64,000 nucleotides of DNA from Carya illinoinensis. Taxonomy: Eukaryota > Streptophyta > Magnoliopsida > Fagales > Juglandaceae. The position numbers and the translations under genes are program-made. Under the pieces are notes generated by a model. The model was not told the DNA's origin, did no database searches, and saw only the letters and a program-made list of their open reading frames with translations. Shown here piece by piece: positions 24,186 through 36,000 of the stretch. The stretch covers positions 38,268,001 through 38,332,000 of the forward strand of contig NC_056760.1 of NCBI RefSeq assembly GCF_018687715.1, in the 5' to 3' direction. Each line of letters starts with the position of its first letter. Within the stretch, counting starts at the first letter, position 1.

Positions 24186-25525
24186 TGTTGAATCCAAAGT
24201 TTCAAGTTTTGTGTAATTATATATCTACACATGGATTTTGATGATAATAAATGAATTCAAAGAATAAAAAAGTCTCAAACTCAAGTTGTCTACACAATGG
24301 AGTCAAGCACATCAAGGAAACAAGCATGAGCAAGAAAGGAACAAATTCACATTAAAATTATAGAGTAATGTTGTAAATTTCTTAAAAAATCGAAATTAAG
24401 ATTAAGTCTCAAAATTAATATTTTATCATAAAACATTAAAATACATTTTCCACATGTGCATGAATATTTTTGAAAATTAAATTTGAAAATTTTGAAAGAT
24501 GATTGATTGTCATCTTTTACATGTGCATGCCTTGATTAAATGGTTGAACTTTGAAAATATTAAAGATGATTGATTGTCATCTTTCACATGTGCATGTTTT
24601 ATTTAAATATTTTCAAAAGTGATTGATGCTTTTTTTGACTTATGCAAAAGGTAAATGATTTTGTTTGAAATATTTGAAAAGTAAAAGTGTGCTCCTTTTG
24701 TCATATGCAAAAAATAAAAGATTAGGTTTGAATTTTTTGAAAAGTAAAGTATGCTCCTTTTGTCATATGCCAAAAGTAAAAGATTAGGTTTGAAGTTTTT
24801 GAAAAATGAATGATGTTGTCTTTGACAATTGAAAAAGAAGAACATTTTATTTGATTTTTTTGAAAAAGTGAATGATGTTGTCTTTGACATGTAAATCTTT
24901 TTAAATTTGAATATGAGGTCTCATATGCCTATAAATAGATCATTTGAGAGCTTCACATTCACAACATCCAGAGTATACAACATTCATTCAAAGCTTTCAT
25001 TCTTTCTTTTCTAAGCATTAAGCCTTAATCATTGTTCATTTTGAGAGATATAGTTTGCGTTGTATTGTTCTTATTTCACTCATTGAGAAGTGTTTTCTGA
25101 TAACCTACCCACTATCAGCTCTTGTATCAGAAAAATGGTGTGTATAACCCTTGTGCGTGTAGAAAGTGTTCTACATGAGGAATAGTTGAATCATCACGTG
25201 TAAGGTGATTGCAAGTGTAGAGGGTGTTCTACAAGGATCCTTTGTAGCGGTGTTGTTCAAAGGTGTAATAGGTTTCTATCTCCACCTGAAGGAGGTTGAA
25301 TAGTGAATTTAGGGATCCTCAAAGGGTAGCTTGAGGCGAGGACATAGGCAGTGGGGTCGAACCTCGTTAACATACTGAGTTTGCTTCTCTTTTACCCTTA
25401 CTCTTTATATTTATTACTGTTTCGTATTTTGTTTATATTTTATATTGTATATTTGATTTATAATTGTTATTTTTTTTAAATATAACTCAATTCACCCCCC
25501 TCTTGTATTAGTAATCTGGGCAACA
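24186..25525 (+). repeat. 3' LTR of Sirevirus-like element
   Basis: 1340 bases, the same termini as the 5' LTR, preceded by the purine tract at 24172-24185 and followed by target duplication GATAT. Confidence 0.92.
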
Positions 25526-25697
25526 GATATTATTATAAAGTGATTTGAAAGAAAATAACCGATACCCCATATCAATTTAAATTCGCAGAACTTGAATAAG
25601 GAACATCCTTTATTTATGATGTTTTTACAAAGTCTCATAGCCTTTCTAACTCTCAAGTACATCATTCACGAAGATAGGTGGGTGGAAAAGAAGGAAT

Positions 25698-26425
25698 TGT
25701 TGGGAAAGATACCAAGAAAAAGTAAAGCCAAAATAAAATAAATAACGCAAATATAAAATTTCTTGATTTAGTAACATGTTTACGTCTATAAAGCAGTAGA
25801 TGATTTTATTATCTTAAAAATTGAATATACTTTGCTGTAATACATATCAATAGTCGTACAAGTATACAATACATATAAAATTTTGTGTGTGGCGAAACCT
25901 AAGTAGGGTTATAGCGTGTAAACCCTAGTTAAGGGTCGGCTTGGACGTATTGGCCCAAGATTGGGTTCTAAGGCCCAAATCTCATTGAAAATATACTTAA
26001 AATTGTAACGAATTCTTATTGGATCAGGTTATCAAATCGAGCTATCATAAAGCAGAACTAGGCTCCACACAAACCCAACAATTTTCTGACATGGAGACTA
26101 GTATGACTGTACATAACAACCACCTGCCTCCAAAACTAAAATCTCTACCCTTGGAACTCATTCTTTTGTCAGGTTAGAAGATCAACTGAAGTTGCGCATA
26201 ACTTCAATCTCTTAAGTGTAACATCGTTAGTCAACATATATGCATGATTCTTGCTTCCAAAAAACTTCTCTAATACCATTTGACAATCATCAAGAAAAGA
26301 TCGAATAAAATGATATCTGATTTGAATATGTTTATTCATGAAATAAAATGTTGGATTTTTAACAATGAATATGACATTCTAACTGTCACAGTAAAAGTTC
26401 TCTTCTTATTTTTTTTCACCTAACT
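25698..26425 (-). mobile_element. Copia 3' LTR with RNase H end, minus strand
   Basis: The LTR is 25698-26080 (383 bases; TGTTGGG...CCCAACA on both strands by symmetry). To its right on the minus strand lies an RNase H C-terminus: YCDS-type CDSQNVIF, then NKHIQIRYHFIRSFL and a KLCATSVDLL end block (about 26170-26400). Coding is broken by stops. The rest of the element is absent, so this is a truncated copy. Confidence 0.75.
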
Positions 26426-26429
26426 CCTT

Positions 26430-26990
26430 GAGAAAAACTCCCTACAAGAGAAAAGGCGTTTTGCAACCATTTTGTCTTGCGGCGACTTGTATTTTGACTC
26501 AAAAAGTCATTTTTTTCAATTTTATCATTCCATTTCTGGAGACTAAGGGCATATTGGGGAGTGAGATGAGATGAGAATTTTGTGAATAGTAATAAGATAG
26601 TTTGTAAATTGTAATGAGATAGTTTGAATTGAGTATTTTTGAATTTTCGGAAAGGAGAGAGAAAATATGATAAATTTAAAATATAATTAGAATATAGTTT
26701 TATAATATTATTTTTATTAGGGGATTTGAAAAAATTGAATTATTTTTTATTTGAAAATTTGAAAAAGTTGTAATCATTAGTTTGAAAAATTTATAATGAT
26801 TGGTTTGAAGATATTTGTATTTAAATTATATTTGAGAGTGAAATAGGATAAAATGAGATAAAAATTTTAGGATAGGAAGTATTTCCAAACAAACCTAGGC
26901 ACAAAAAATATATTTTACGGCGACAATATGTCGCGGTAAAAGTATTAAACCGCCGCAAAATTTAAATCCTAATCTCGTCACCCCCAGCCC
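26430..26990. other. MITE-bearing stretch upstream of ALG10
   Basis: The stretch at 26547-26900 is a MITE-like insertion rich in GAGATGAGATG and TTTGAAAA motifs, with ends GGGCATATTGGGG and CCAAACAAACCTAGG. The sequence around it (CTACAAGAGAAAAGGCG at 26440, and ACGGCGACAATATGTCGC at about 26919) resembles a CACTA-type terminus with GCGGCGAC motifs. That second assignment is weak. Confidence 0.4.
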
Positions 26991-28794
26991 GATATTCTCT
27001 CTCAAATTTCTTGTGAGTTTTCTACCGCCCCTTCCCACCCAGTCCGCCTGCTGCCACGCCGTCGCACCTCACCCAGTCGGTGAGTATCTCTCTCTCCGTT
27101 GTTAGGCTGCCTCACCGTGGTGCCGCAGCAGCCCATGGTATTCTGCCACCTCCTCCGCCAGATCTCCATTTCAGTAAGCTCTCTCCTTTCTTTGGCCATC
27201 GAGGAGGTGCTTCTATAATATCTTAATAAATTTCATTCCGAGATTTGCTCATTGAGAATTTTGACTACTAGGGCTTTACGTTTCTTTTCCCCTTTTGCTT
27301 CGGTTTTTCTATGAATTTGTAACTTTCTCAGTGCGTTTGGTTATGCTTGGATAGTCTTTAGTTTTTTTTTTTTTTTTCCAGAATATTTCAGAATTGTAGG
27401 TTTAATTATAATGGTTTTTGGGAAGGCTTTGTGTTATGAGGAGTTGGTGAAATATTCAAGTAGTTTTCTGGGCGCGTTTAGATGGGTTTCAGTTTTCGTG
27501 GGTTCCTCAAAATACTGAAAGATTCTGCAGTTCGGGAAGAGAATGTATAGGTTCCTGAGGAGAGCTTGCAAGCTAGATTTTGCACACTAGGCTTGTGATT
27601 TTGGGGTTTTATGTCGTTTATGCTTGTTGAAAATTTAAGGGGAGTAGTAACTTTGGTTTAAAACAATTTAAAACTTGCTATAAAGATGCTGATTAGTTTG
27701 ATTTGATCAGTTGAACTTTTTCTTTTTTTGTTGTGTTTTTCCTTCTCCGACTGATGTCAATGGTGTAGCAATACGGGGGTTTTGTTTCTAGAAATTGAAT
27801 TATGTGGAATCCTTGGGTGCTGTGAGAACAAAGGCAAAATGATATTGAATCTCAGCTTCGTATCTAATGCTTATCTGTTTGATTTGGCAATGAAAAACTC
27901 ATCTTTGCAAATATTTCTTATAGATTTATATTTAATTGAAAAATGTTTGAGGTTAATTAATTCAAGAGCCCCCAGCTTCACTTTTCAAAGGAACATAGCA
28001 GTTGCAAATATCTTTTTAGAAACTTTTGAAGATGGATTGCCTTATTTGACTTTCGTTTTTTTTTTTTTAATTGTGCTGAGCAGACTGTACAGAAGTGCCA
28101 GAATACCTCAATTCTAGGGATTTTGTATCTTCAAAATCTTGTGAAGGAACAAAAGTGCCTTCTTTTTGTAGTTAGGGTAGAACTTATATGCTTTTTATTT
28201 GCTTTTGTAATTCGTTCAAAAGTAAGATGGTTTCTTTTGGGCATGATACTTTTCCATCAAGTGTCACTTGTCAAAGCACAACCAAAAAATCCAGCTTTTA
28301 GATTGCTGCATTGTAGATGCTTCATTTAGCTTTAGATAAAACTGTTAAGTTATATATGTCCAAATTTTCCATGTCATGTTTATTATTGACAAAATGCCCA
28401 CAATAAATATTCACAGGTTTGGTATTCATTAACATGCAGAAAATCTGAGAGCTGCACTTTTATACCAAGGGCAAGCTTGCAGTAGAGGATTTGGTGCATT
28501 TCTCTCTCCCTCGTGTTTTTATATGGGTTTAGAACCGTTGTAGAATATTTTACATTCACCATTTCACTCAACCTTTTCTATTTCTAAAAGAACTATGGAT
28601 GGATGTCATCTTCACAATCTGTTCAAATGGACCTAAATCTATCGATAACATGCATAAATCTGTTCAAAACTGGACCTTGCTGATGTTATTCCATCCCTCC
28701 ACCCTCCCTTCCCTTTCTTCAGGCCATTGCTGCAGGATTTGCTTGTGACCATAAACAATACAGTGTTGTCCTGATAACTCATTCAGCACATGAG
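26991..28794 (+). promoter_or_regulatory. Probable ALG10 promoter-proximal region and 5' UTR intron
   Basis: A GC-rich, pyrimidine-rich stretch (26985-27079) ends in a strong donor (GTCG|GTGAGT at 27080). A good acceptor (CTTTCTTCAG, ending at 28722) lies 72 bases before the ALG10 start codon. This fits a first non-coding exon and a 1.6-kb 5' UTR intron, common in plant housekeeping genes. The exact start is not determined. Open frames inside (27782-28329) are intron shadows. Confidence 0.45.
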
Positions 28795-31700
28795 ATGGGA
28801 AGAATAGCTGTGGCAGTGATCGTGAGCTTGTGGGTCATTCCCATCTCCATACTTGTTAATCACATTGTTCCTGAGCCTTACATGGTAAAACCCGAAACAA
28901 AACGATAAAAATATAAAATTTCAAAAATTTTCTAGTTTTATTCTTTTATTTAGTTGATATTGGGCCCACTGACATACTTACAATGCGTTAGGATGAGATA
29001 TTCCACATACCGCAGGCTCAGCAGTACTGTAAAGGCAATTTTAGAAGTTGGGATCCCATGATTACCACTCCTCCTGGCCTGTATGTCCTCTTCACTATTT
29101 ACATTTTCTTTCCCTTTTCCCCTTTTGTTTCCCTTTCCAGTAGTTGATATTTAATTGGGGATACTCTGAATTAAAAATTTTGAAACAAAACATGAAATAA
29201 CAATGAGAGCTTTAATTGGTCGTAGTTTAACTTTCTCCAATTATTGGAGTCGCAATATGAAGTGTACCTTTGCTGTTGAAAAGAGTTTCATCATCTCTTG
29301 GTTTTCTTGCTTTAACAATGAATATTCATTTGAATGTTGCTTCTTCTTGCTTGAGCTTGTACTCTGAGTTGTGGGCAGAAAACCAAACTAAACATCATAT
29401 GGAAGCAGGGTATAGGTTTTGTAACATTTGTGTCACTTTATTTAGCATTAATGAATCTGAAAACTTTTTGATAAATAGAAGTAAACTGTTTGATGAATCA
29501 TTTGTGTTGAAATATAAAATGTGGAGGAGTTTTGGCCGAGGGACTTCATATGCAGGATTCACCATACTTTTAATTTCTTTTGAAATACCCTATCAAAATA
29601 ACACAAAGAAGACTGATAAGTCTTGTAAAGTTTATAGGGTTGACTTTGCCCTAGTCAGAAAAAAAGTGGTGATAAGGAAGTTGATTCATTCGATTTATAA
29701 CTTTTGCAGGTACTATATTTCACTTGCCCATGTTGCTTCTTTGTTTCCAGGCATGTTCCTTGTACAAGCAGCTCCATCATTTTCTGAAGTCTGCACCACT
29801 GCAATTCTTCGGTCTGTAAATGGTGTTTTGGCAGCATTATGCAGTATTATTGTATATGAGATAACTACCCACTTGAGACCAACTCTAAGTGAAAGAAAAG
29901 CAACAATTTATGCAGTGGTTCTAGCCTTATACCCGCTCCACTGGTTCTTCTCTTTTCTCTATTATACAGATGTTGCATCGGTAACTGCAGTGCTTGCTAT
30001 GCATCTTGCATGTTTGAAGAAGAGATACTGGTTCAGTGCATTGGTAAAGGACTCAGCTCAAGGCTTTGTCACTAAACATGTAGTTTGTTTGAACATCAAG
30101 TCATGCATAAAAGCACATATATCATTCAAGTGGCAAATTAATAACTTAATCTTATTTTGTTGTCTGAAGCTTGGTGCGTTGGCTGTTGTCATTCGACAGA
30201 CAAATATAATCTGGATGCTTTTTGTGGCATGTGCTGGGGTTATGGATGCTACTCTGACCCGTCAGAAAAATAATGTAGAAGTAAATGACATTGACACAGA
30301 AATAAGGAAAACTGGAAGAATAACTTCCAACAATAATGTCACATGGGCCTTGAACTTGAGAAAAAGAAAGTTGAGCACTGCCTTGGATACTGATGAGCAT
30401 TCTATACCAAGAACAAGCTTATTTTCAGCAAACCAGAAATCAGGTTTGATTTGACATTTTTAAATGAGTTTTTATTTATAGTTAATTAACATACTGAGTT
30501 ATTAAGGTCAGTTATACTAGACTCAGATCATATTCTCTATATGATGTGGAAAATTAACATGGAATTTGGATTTTCTTCCCCCCACCATGCACTTTTTTAA
30601 TTCTCAGCCTTTATGTTACATTTAGCAGCATTGTGTTGCAGGTTTGCTTGATGAGATTCAGGTCATCCTTTTAACATCATGGCATAAGAAGCAACAGCTT
30701 CTGGTTTCCTTTAGCCCTTTTCTCATGGTATTGATGGTCTTTTTGGCTTTTGTTCGTTGGAATGGGAGTGTAGTTCTAGGTATTGTTCATCTTGCTTGCT
30801 CTTGCTCCTTTTAACTTCACGGTGTATGGAGGGCCTTTATTGCTTTTGTCTCTCACTGTGTATTCCAATATTGCAGGTGCAAAAGAAGCTCATGCAGTTT
30901 CCCCACATTTTGCACAGATAATGTATTTTGGTCTGGTTTCTGCTCTTTCCGTGGCTCCTATGCACTGCAATTCAGGTCATGTTGTAGACTTGTTCCAGTC
31001 ATTTTGGAAGAGAAGACCCATTAGTTTCTTCCAATTGTTTATGGCTGTCATCTTTGGCTTATTGTCTGTGCATTATTTCAGGTCAGGTCAGAGAAACAGT
31101 TAACATACTGAGCAAATTGCTACAGGAACTTTGTTATTTGTCTGCTATAACTACCTAAATAAATGATGCTTTTAGAGAAACGCTAACATTTGTTTAACTG
31201 AAGAGGATGCTCTTCAATTTAAATGCGAATTGGACTTATTATTACTTTCCTTGTGGTGAGACTACTAGTGTATTGTATTACAAAAATCAACTTTCAAATG
31301 ACCTTTGCAATCCCACAAGGATCTTTTTTCTCCTGAGATTCTCTAAGCTTTTCTTTGGTCTGATATATTTGATATATATATATATGTGATGTTCGTAAAC
31401 CTAGTATTCATTATTATCTCATCATTCTTTGATCTAAACAATAGACGATTGGCAGATAAATAGGATGGTTGACAAATAAGTGAAACACAATGAATATTTC
31501 TTCAATTGTTTGTTATCACATTAGAGGATGATGAAGTGATGATGATTAAAAAAGGCTTACAAATAACACTTTTTTTAAAAATATATCATATACAGATGCT
31601 TAACATGAACAATCAAACCTTGATATATAGCCTACTGCTTTTGCAATCCTATATATATATATATGATGTTCGTAAACCTAGTATTCATTATTATCTCATC

Positions 31701-32636
31701 ATTCTTTGATCTAAACAATAGACGATTGGCAGATAAATAGGATGGTTGACAAATAAGTGAAACACAATGAATATTTCTCCAATTGTTTGTTATCACATTA
31801 GAGGATGATGAAGTGATGATGATTAAAAAAGGCTTACAAATAACACTTTTTTTTAAAATATATCATATACAGATGCTTAACATGAACAATCAAACCTTGA
31901 TATATAGCCTACTGCTTTTGCAATCCAAAGGATTGCAGATACTTAGAACACACGCACACCATGCAATTTTTTTTTTTTTGGTCACTCGGCAGGATTTGCA
32001 GTTAGTTATCACCTTAGTGTCTGTTGCAGTTTCATCACTTGGTTAATTTGACTGTTTCAGTATAGCTCATCCCTATCTTCTCGCTGACAATCGGCATTAT
32101 CCTTTCTATCTCTGGCGGAAGGTAATCAATGCCCATTGGTCAATGAAGTATCTTCTGGTCCCGCTTTATGTTTATTCGTGGTTTTCAATCCTCAGTATGT
32201 TGGGTTAGTATGCAGCAGCAAAGCTCCTTTATTTATATATATTCTTCTTTTATCCCCCACTCAGTATGAAAAACAAAGCAAATGATATTATGATTATTAA
32301 ATCCTGATTGGAAAGATATTTTCATTTGGTTTTTTTCCTGTTTCACTGAGAGCTTGCTTATTTATTTTGTTGGTAGGGAAAGTTCAGAGGAAGATATGGG
32401 TGTTGGCATTTTTCTTGGCTACTGCTGTGGTTCTGGTCCCTGCTCCACTGATTGAGTTCAGATACTATACCATACCATTCTATTTCTTGGTACTTCATTC
32501 CCATAGTAATAACTATCGAAGCTGGATTTTCATGGGGATTCTATATCTAGCCATCAATGTTTTCACGATGATGATGTTTTTGTTTCGGCCATTTCATTGG
32601 AACCATGAGCCCGGGATCCAGAGGTTTATCTGGTAG
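28795..32636 (+). CDS. ALG10: Alpha-1,2-glucosyltransferase ALG10 (DIE2/ALG10 family)
   Basis: Coding exons are 28795-28884, 28992-29080, 29710-30043, 30170-30443, 30642-30779, 30877-31081, 32061-32203 and 32377-32636. Every junction has GT-AG and the sum is 1533 bases (510 residues), close to the length I recall for plant ALG10. The enzyme adds the third, terminal glucose to the dolichol-linked N-glycan precursor in the ER. Conserved blocks are visible: MDEIFHIPQAQQYC after the first membrane segment, then WDPMITTPPGLYY, a central RQTNIIW, and DNRHYPFYLWRK near residue 400, followed by C-terminal hydrophobic helices and FRYYTIPFYF. It is a multi-pass membrane protein with no premature stop. 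Intron 2 (29081-29709) is partly open and looks like coding in isolation. Intron 6 holds a tandem duplication. Confidence 0.95.
31380..31927. repeat. 277-bp tandem duplication in ALG10 intron 6
   Basis: The block beginning GATGTTCGTAAACC at 31388 recurs at 31665 and is nearly identical over about 265 bases (a few single-base changes). TA microsatellites at 31373-31384 and 31651-31663 mark the junction. It lies wholly in the intron. Confidence 0.93.
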
Positions 32637-33004
32637 GAAGTTTTGGCCTTTCCCGAGATCCTTGCACGAGCCATTCGTGGGTGTTGGTGTTTTTCATCGA
32701 GGATTTGGAATAAGAGAATAGCTTTATTTCTTTATGTGGCTGAGGCAAGGGATGGAATTTTGAGGCTTCTACTTCTTGCTGGTTTGGTTTACAAATAGCT
32801 ACAAGGCATTAACCTTTACAAAGTCATTTTATGACCCTTCTTTGGCAGCACTTGGGTACTACAAGAGGTTGCTATTCTCACTATCTGAAACTTCCCCCGA
32901 CTATTTGAGAACCATGTTGTGGGGACCTTCAGACCTTTTTTCATCAATTTTTACCAACTTTTTTTACTTTTAAGGTTTCGTTTTGTTAGTATAATTGTTA
33001 GTTT
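32637..33004 (+). other. Probable ALG10 3' UTR and downstream flank
   Basis: No further coding is supported. The copia insertion starts 370 bases after the ALG10 stop, so it lies in or just beyond the 3' UTR. An open frame at 32776-32973 has no homology I recognise. Confidence 0.5.
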
Positions 33005-33009
33005 CTTAG

Positions 33010-36000
33010 TGTAAAAGATAAAGTCTGAATAATATTTCCTTCATGATTTCAATGTTTGTACAGAGGCTTATTTATAGAGAGAATCGAATTGCCAAGAACA
33101 TTCTGGCATTCTCACAGGCACGTGGTGTGCCGTATGCTTAGTGCTAGCTGTGTGAAGCTGTTGTAACCGAAAAGAATGCCTTAGTACAAAACAGAATTAC
33201 AAGAATAATCCAGTAATACAATTAAACATTTTTGGACAATTTCTGTTGCTGAGATGGCTCTGCATCTTCATGTGCAGCTGACTTGGAGCTAGATGATTGT
33301 ATATCTGAGTTGGAAGCCGATGTGGAATGTCTGTTAATACCCTCCCGCGAGTCCAGCAGGGGAACCATGGTGAGACTCGATCTAAGTGTAAGAAAGCGAG
33401 TGGAGAGCAGCGGCTTGGTAAATATGTTAGCTACTTGATCACGAGAGGAGATAAAAGCAACACTCAATGTTTTGGATGCTACTTTGTCACGTACAAAGTG
33501 GAAGTCAATTTCCATATGCTTTGTACGTGAATGAAGAACTGGATTTGTTGAGAGATACGTGGCTCCCAAGTTGTCACACCATAGAGTAGGGGCTTTGGGA
33601 AGAAAAACACTGAGTTCCTTGAGTAGTGATTGAAGCCAAAGTAATTCTGCAGTGGTATTGGCAAGTGCCTTGTATTCGGCTTCGGTACTAGATCTTGCAA
33701 CTGTGTGTTGCTTCTTGGAGCCCCATGAAATTAGATTAGGTCCAAGAAAAATACAAAAACCCCCTGTAGAGCGCCGATCATCTGGACACCCTGCCCAATC
33801 CGCATCTGAAAATGCTTGAAGGGTGTAAGTGGAAGAGGGTTGAATGTGAAGACCATAGTGAGCTGTTTGCTTAAGGTATCGGAGAATCCTCTTCACAGCT
33901 TGCCAGTGAGGGAGTTTGGGAGCATGCATAAATTGACAAATTTTGTTCACGGCAAAGGCAATATCAGGACGGGTTAGTGACAGATATTGGAGACTACCGA
34001 CAGTGCTCCGATAGAGAGTAGGATCACTGAAGTCAAGGCCATCAGTAAGAGAGAGACGAGTAGAGAAGGCCATGGGAGAAGTTACGGGTTTGGCTAACTC
34101 CATATTGGTTCTTTTAAGGAGGTCGCAGATGTACTTGGTCTGAGAAAGATGAAGACCATTGGAGAATTTATTTATTTCAAGTCCAAGAAAAAAACGCAGA
34201 GGCCCTAAATCTTTGACAGGAAACGATGAATTTAGAGAATGAAGGACCGAGGAAATAGCTTTAGGACAGGAACCCGTAAGTATAATGTCATCAACGTAGA
34301 TGAGAAAATAGACAGTAACAGAGGAATATTTATACAAGAAAAGAGAGGGATCAGAGCATGATTGTGTGAAACCGAGTTCAAGGAGCCGTGTACTCAATTT
34401 GGAGAACCAGGCCCTTGGTGCTTGTTTGAGGCCATAAATGGCCTTATTCAAGCGACAAACATGCGTAGGGTATTCGGGATTGATAAATCCAATTGGCTGA
34501 GTCATAAAAACTTGTTCTTGAAGATCCCCATGCAAAAAAGCATTGTTAATGTTTAACTGTCTAAGGGACCAGCATTCAGTGACTGCAATGGAAAGAATAG
34601 TCCGAATGGTAGTGGGTTTTATTACAGGACTAAAAGTTTCAGAAAAATCAATACCTTCCTGTTGATGAAAACCCTTTGCTACCAGGCGCGCTTTGTGACG
34701 TTCGACAGTGCCATCTGAGTTCCTTTTGGTTCGGAAGACCCATTTACAGCCGACCAAATTTTTGATTCCAGATGAAGGGACTAGGGTCCAAGTGTTTGTG
34801 GCTAGAAGTGCTTGAAACTCATTTGCCATGGCCAGACGCCATTTTTGATGCTTAGCCGCTTCAGTGAATGAGCTGGGTTCTTCGGGAAAAGAGGTGGAGA
34901 TGGCGGTAAGGCAGCTTCGTGGTGGTGGCTACAGAACTGTCCCGTCGGTGAACTGCTTTGGACGGAGGGAATTTGTTTTGGAGCAGGTGATGATTTGATC
35001 TGAAGAAGATGAAGTTTGAGGCTGAGTCGTGGACTGAATGGTGGAAATTTCGAGAGGCTGAGATGTAGAAGATGAGCTGGGAGAAGTAGTTGTCTGAGGC
35101 ACGTGAGAAGAATTTTCGGGAGATGAATCTGGAGGAGATGAGCTGGAAGAATTGATTTGCTGTGGCACGTGAGTGGAGAGTGTTGGTGTAGGAGAGGTGG
35201 GCTGAGTAGTAATGGGAGGAATAAGATTCGGGCTTGGAGGGCTAGTGGGCTGAGTGGGTGGAGAAGTTGAGGATTGAGTGAAGAATGGTAGAGGGCCCAG
35301 AATGGAGGGTAATGACACGGAAGTAGTGTGAGAAGGAATTTCAGATTGTGTGGAGAAAGGGAAACACGTTTTATCGAAGATGACATCTCTAGAAATGTAA
35401 ATTCGGTCAGTTTGGACATGGAGACATTTATAACCTTTATGCGAGTCACTGTATCCAATGAACAAACATTTAGTGGAACGAAGATCAAGTTTGTGGCGAT
35501 TGTACGGCCGCAAATGAGGCCAACATGCTGTGCCAAATACCTTGAGCATATTGTAATTGGGCGTTTTGGAAAAAAGTTTCTCGAAAGGAGATTGATGATG
35601 AAGGAGAGGACTTGGGAGTCGATTTATTAAGTAAACAGCGGTATGAAAAGAGTCAGCCCAAAATTTTTGAGGCAAGGAAGCGTGAGCCATGAGAGCTAAA
35701 CCGGTTTCCACAATGTGGCGGTGTTTTCGTTCCACGGTGCCATTTTGCTGATGGGTATGGGGACATGATACGCGATGGAAAATTCCTTGATTTTTGATAA
35801 GAGTGTGCAGAGCACGATACTCTTCACCCCAATCACTTTGAAGAGATTGAATTTTAGAATTAAATTGCAACTCAACTTGTTTTTGAAATTGAATGAAAAC
35901 AGAAAGAACATCAGACTTTTGTATTAAAGGAAACCACCAAGTGTAACGAGTAAAATCGTCTAAAAAGGCTACATAATAACGAAAGCCTTCTCGGGAAAGA

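Larger units (their letters stand above)
16995..25525 (+). mobile_element. Sirevirus-like Ty1/copia retrotransposon, degraded
   Basis: The element has two LTRs (16995-18333 and 24186-25525) starting TGTTGAATCC and ending GGGCAACA, and a target duplication GATAT at 16990-16994 and 25526-25530. A tRNA-iMet primer-binding site lies at 18336-18346 and a purine tract (AAAACGGGGGAGAT) at 24172-24185. Internal order is gag, protease, integrase, RT, RNase H, which is copia. The long LTR, its GGATTTTGATGATAA motif and the gag start point to the Sirevirus lineage. LTRs differ at several percent of sites and the coding region has many stops, so this is an old copy. The about 1 kb between RNase H and the 3' LTR carries an antisense ORF. 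Confidence 0.92.
4761..25587 (-). mobile_element. Nested minus-strand gypsy-type element hosting later insertions
   Basis: Two related sequences behave as the LTRs of one minus-strand element. Copy A is 4761-4911 continued at 15569-15883. Copy B is 16738-16994 continued at 25531-25587. On the minus strand both begin TGC and end in GCATCA, and they share an ACTTGAAACCATATATTTAC block. Beside copy B lies a primer-binding-like site, TGGTATCAAAGC on the minus strand, at about 16725-16736. The internal part (15884-16737) holds only a gag remnant, so the element is truncated or non-autonomous. Copy A was interrupted by the hAT-like element and copy B by the Sirevirus. No TSD of the outer element was found. 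Confidence 0.7.

Noticed and set aside
29270..30454. A 394-codon frame read as one gene
   Set aside because: It is ALG10 intron 2, exon 3, intron 3 and exon 4 read through; the splice sites restore the conserved protein.
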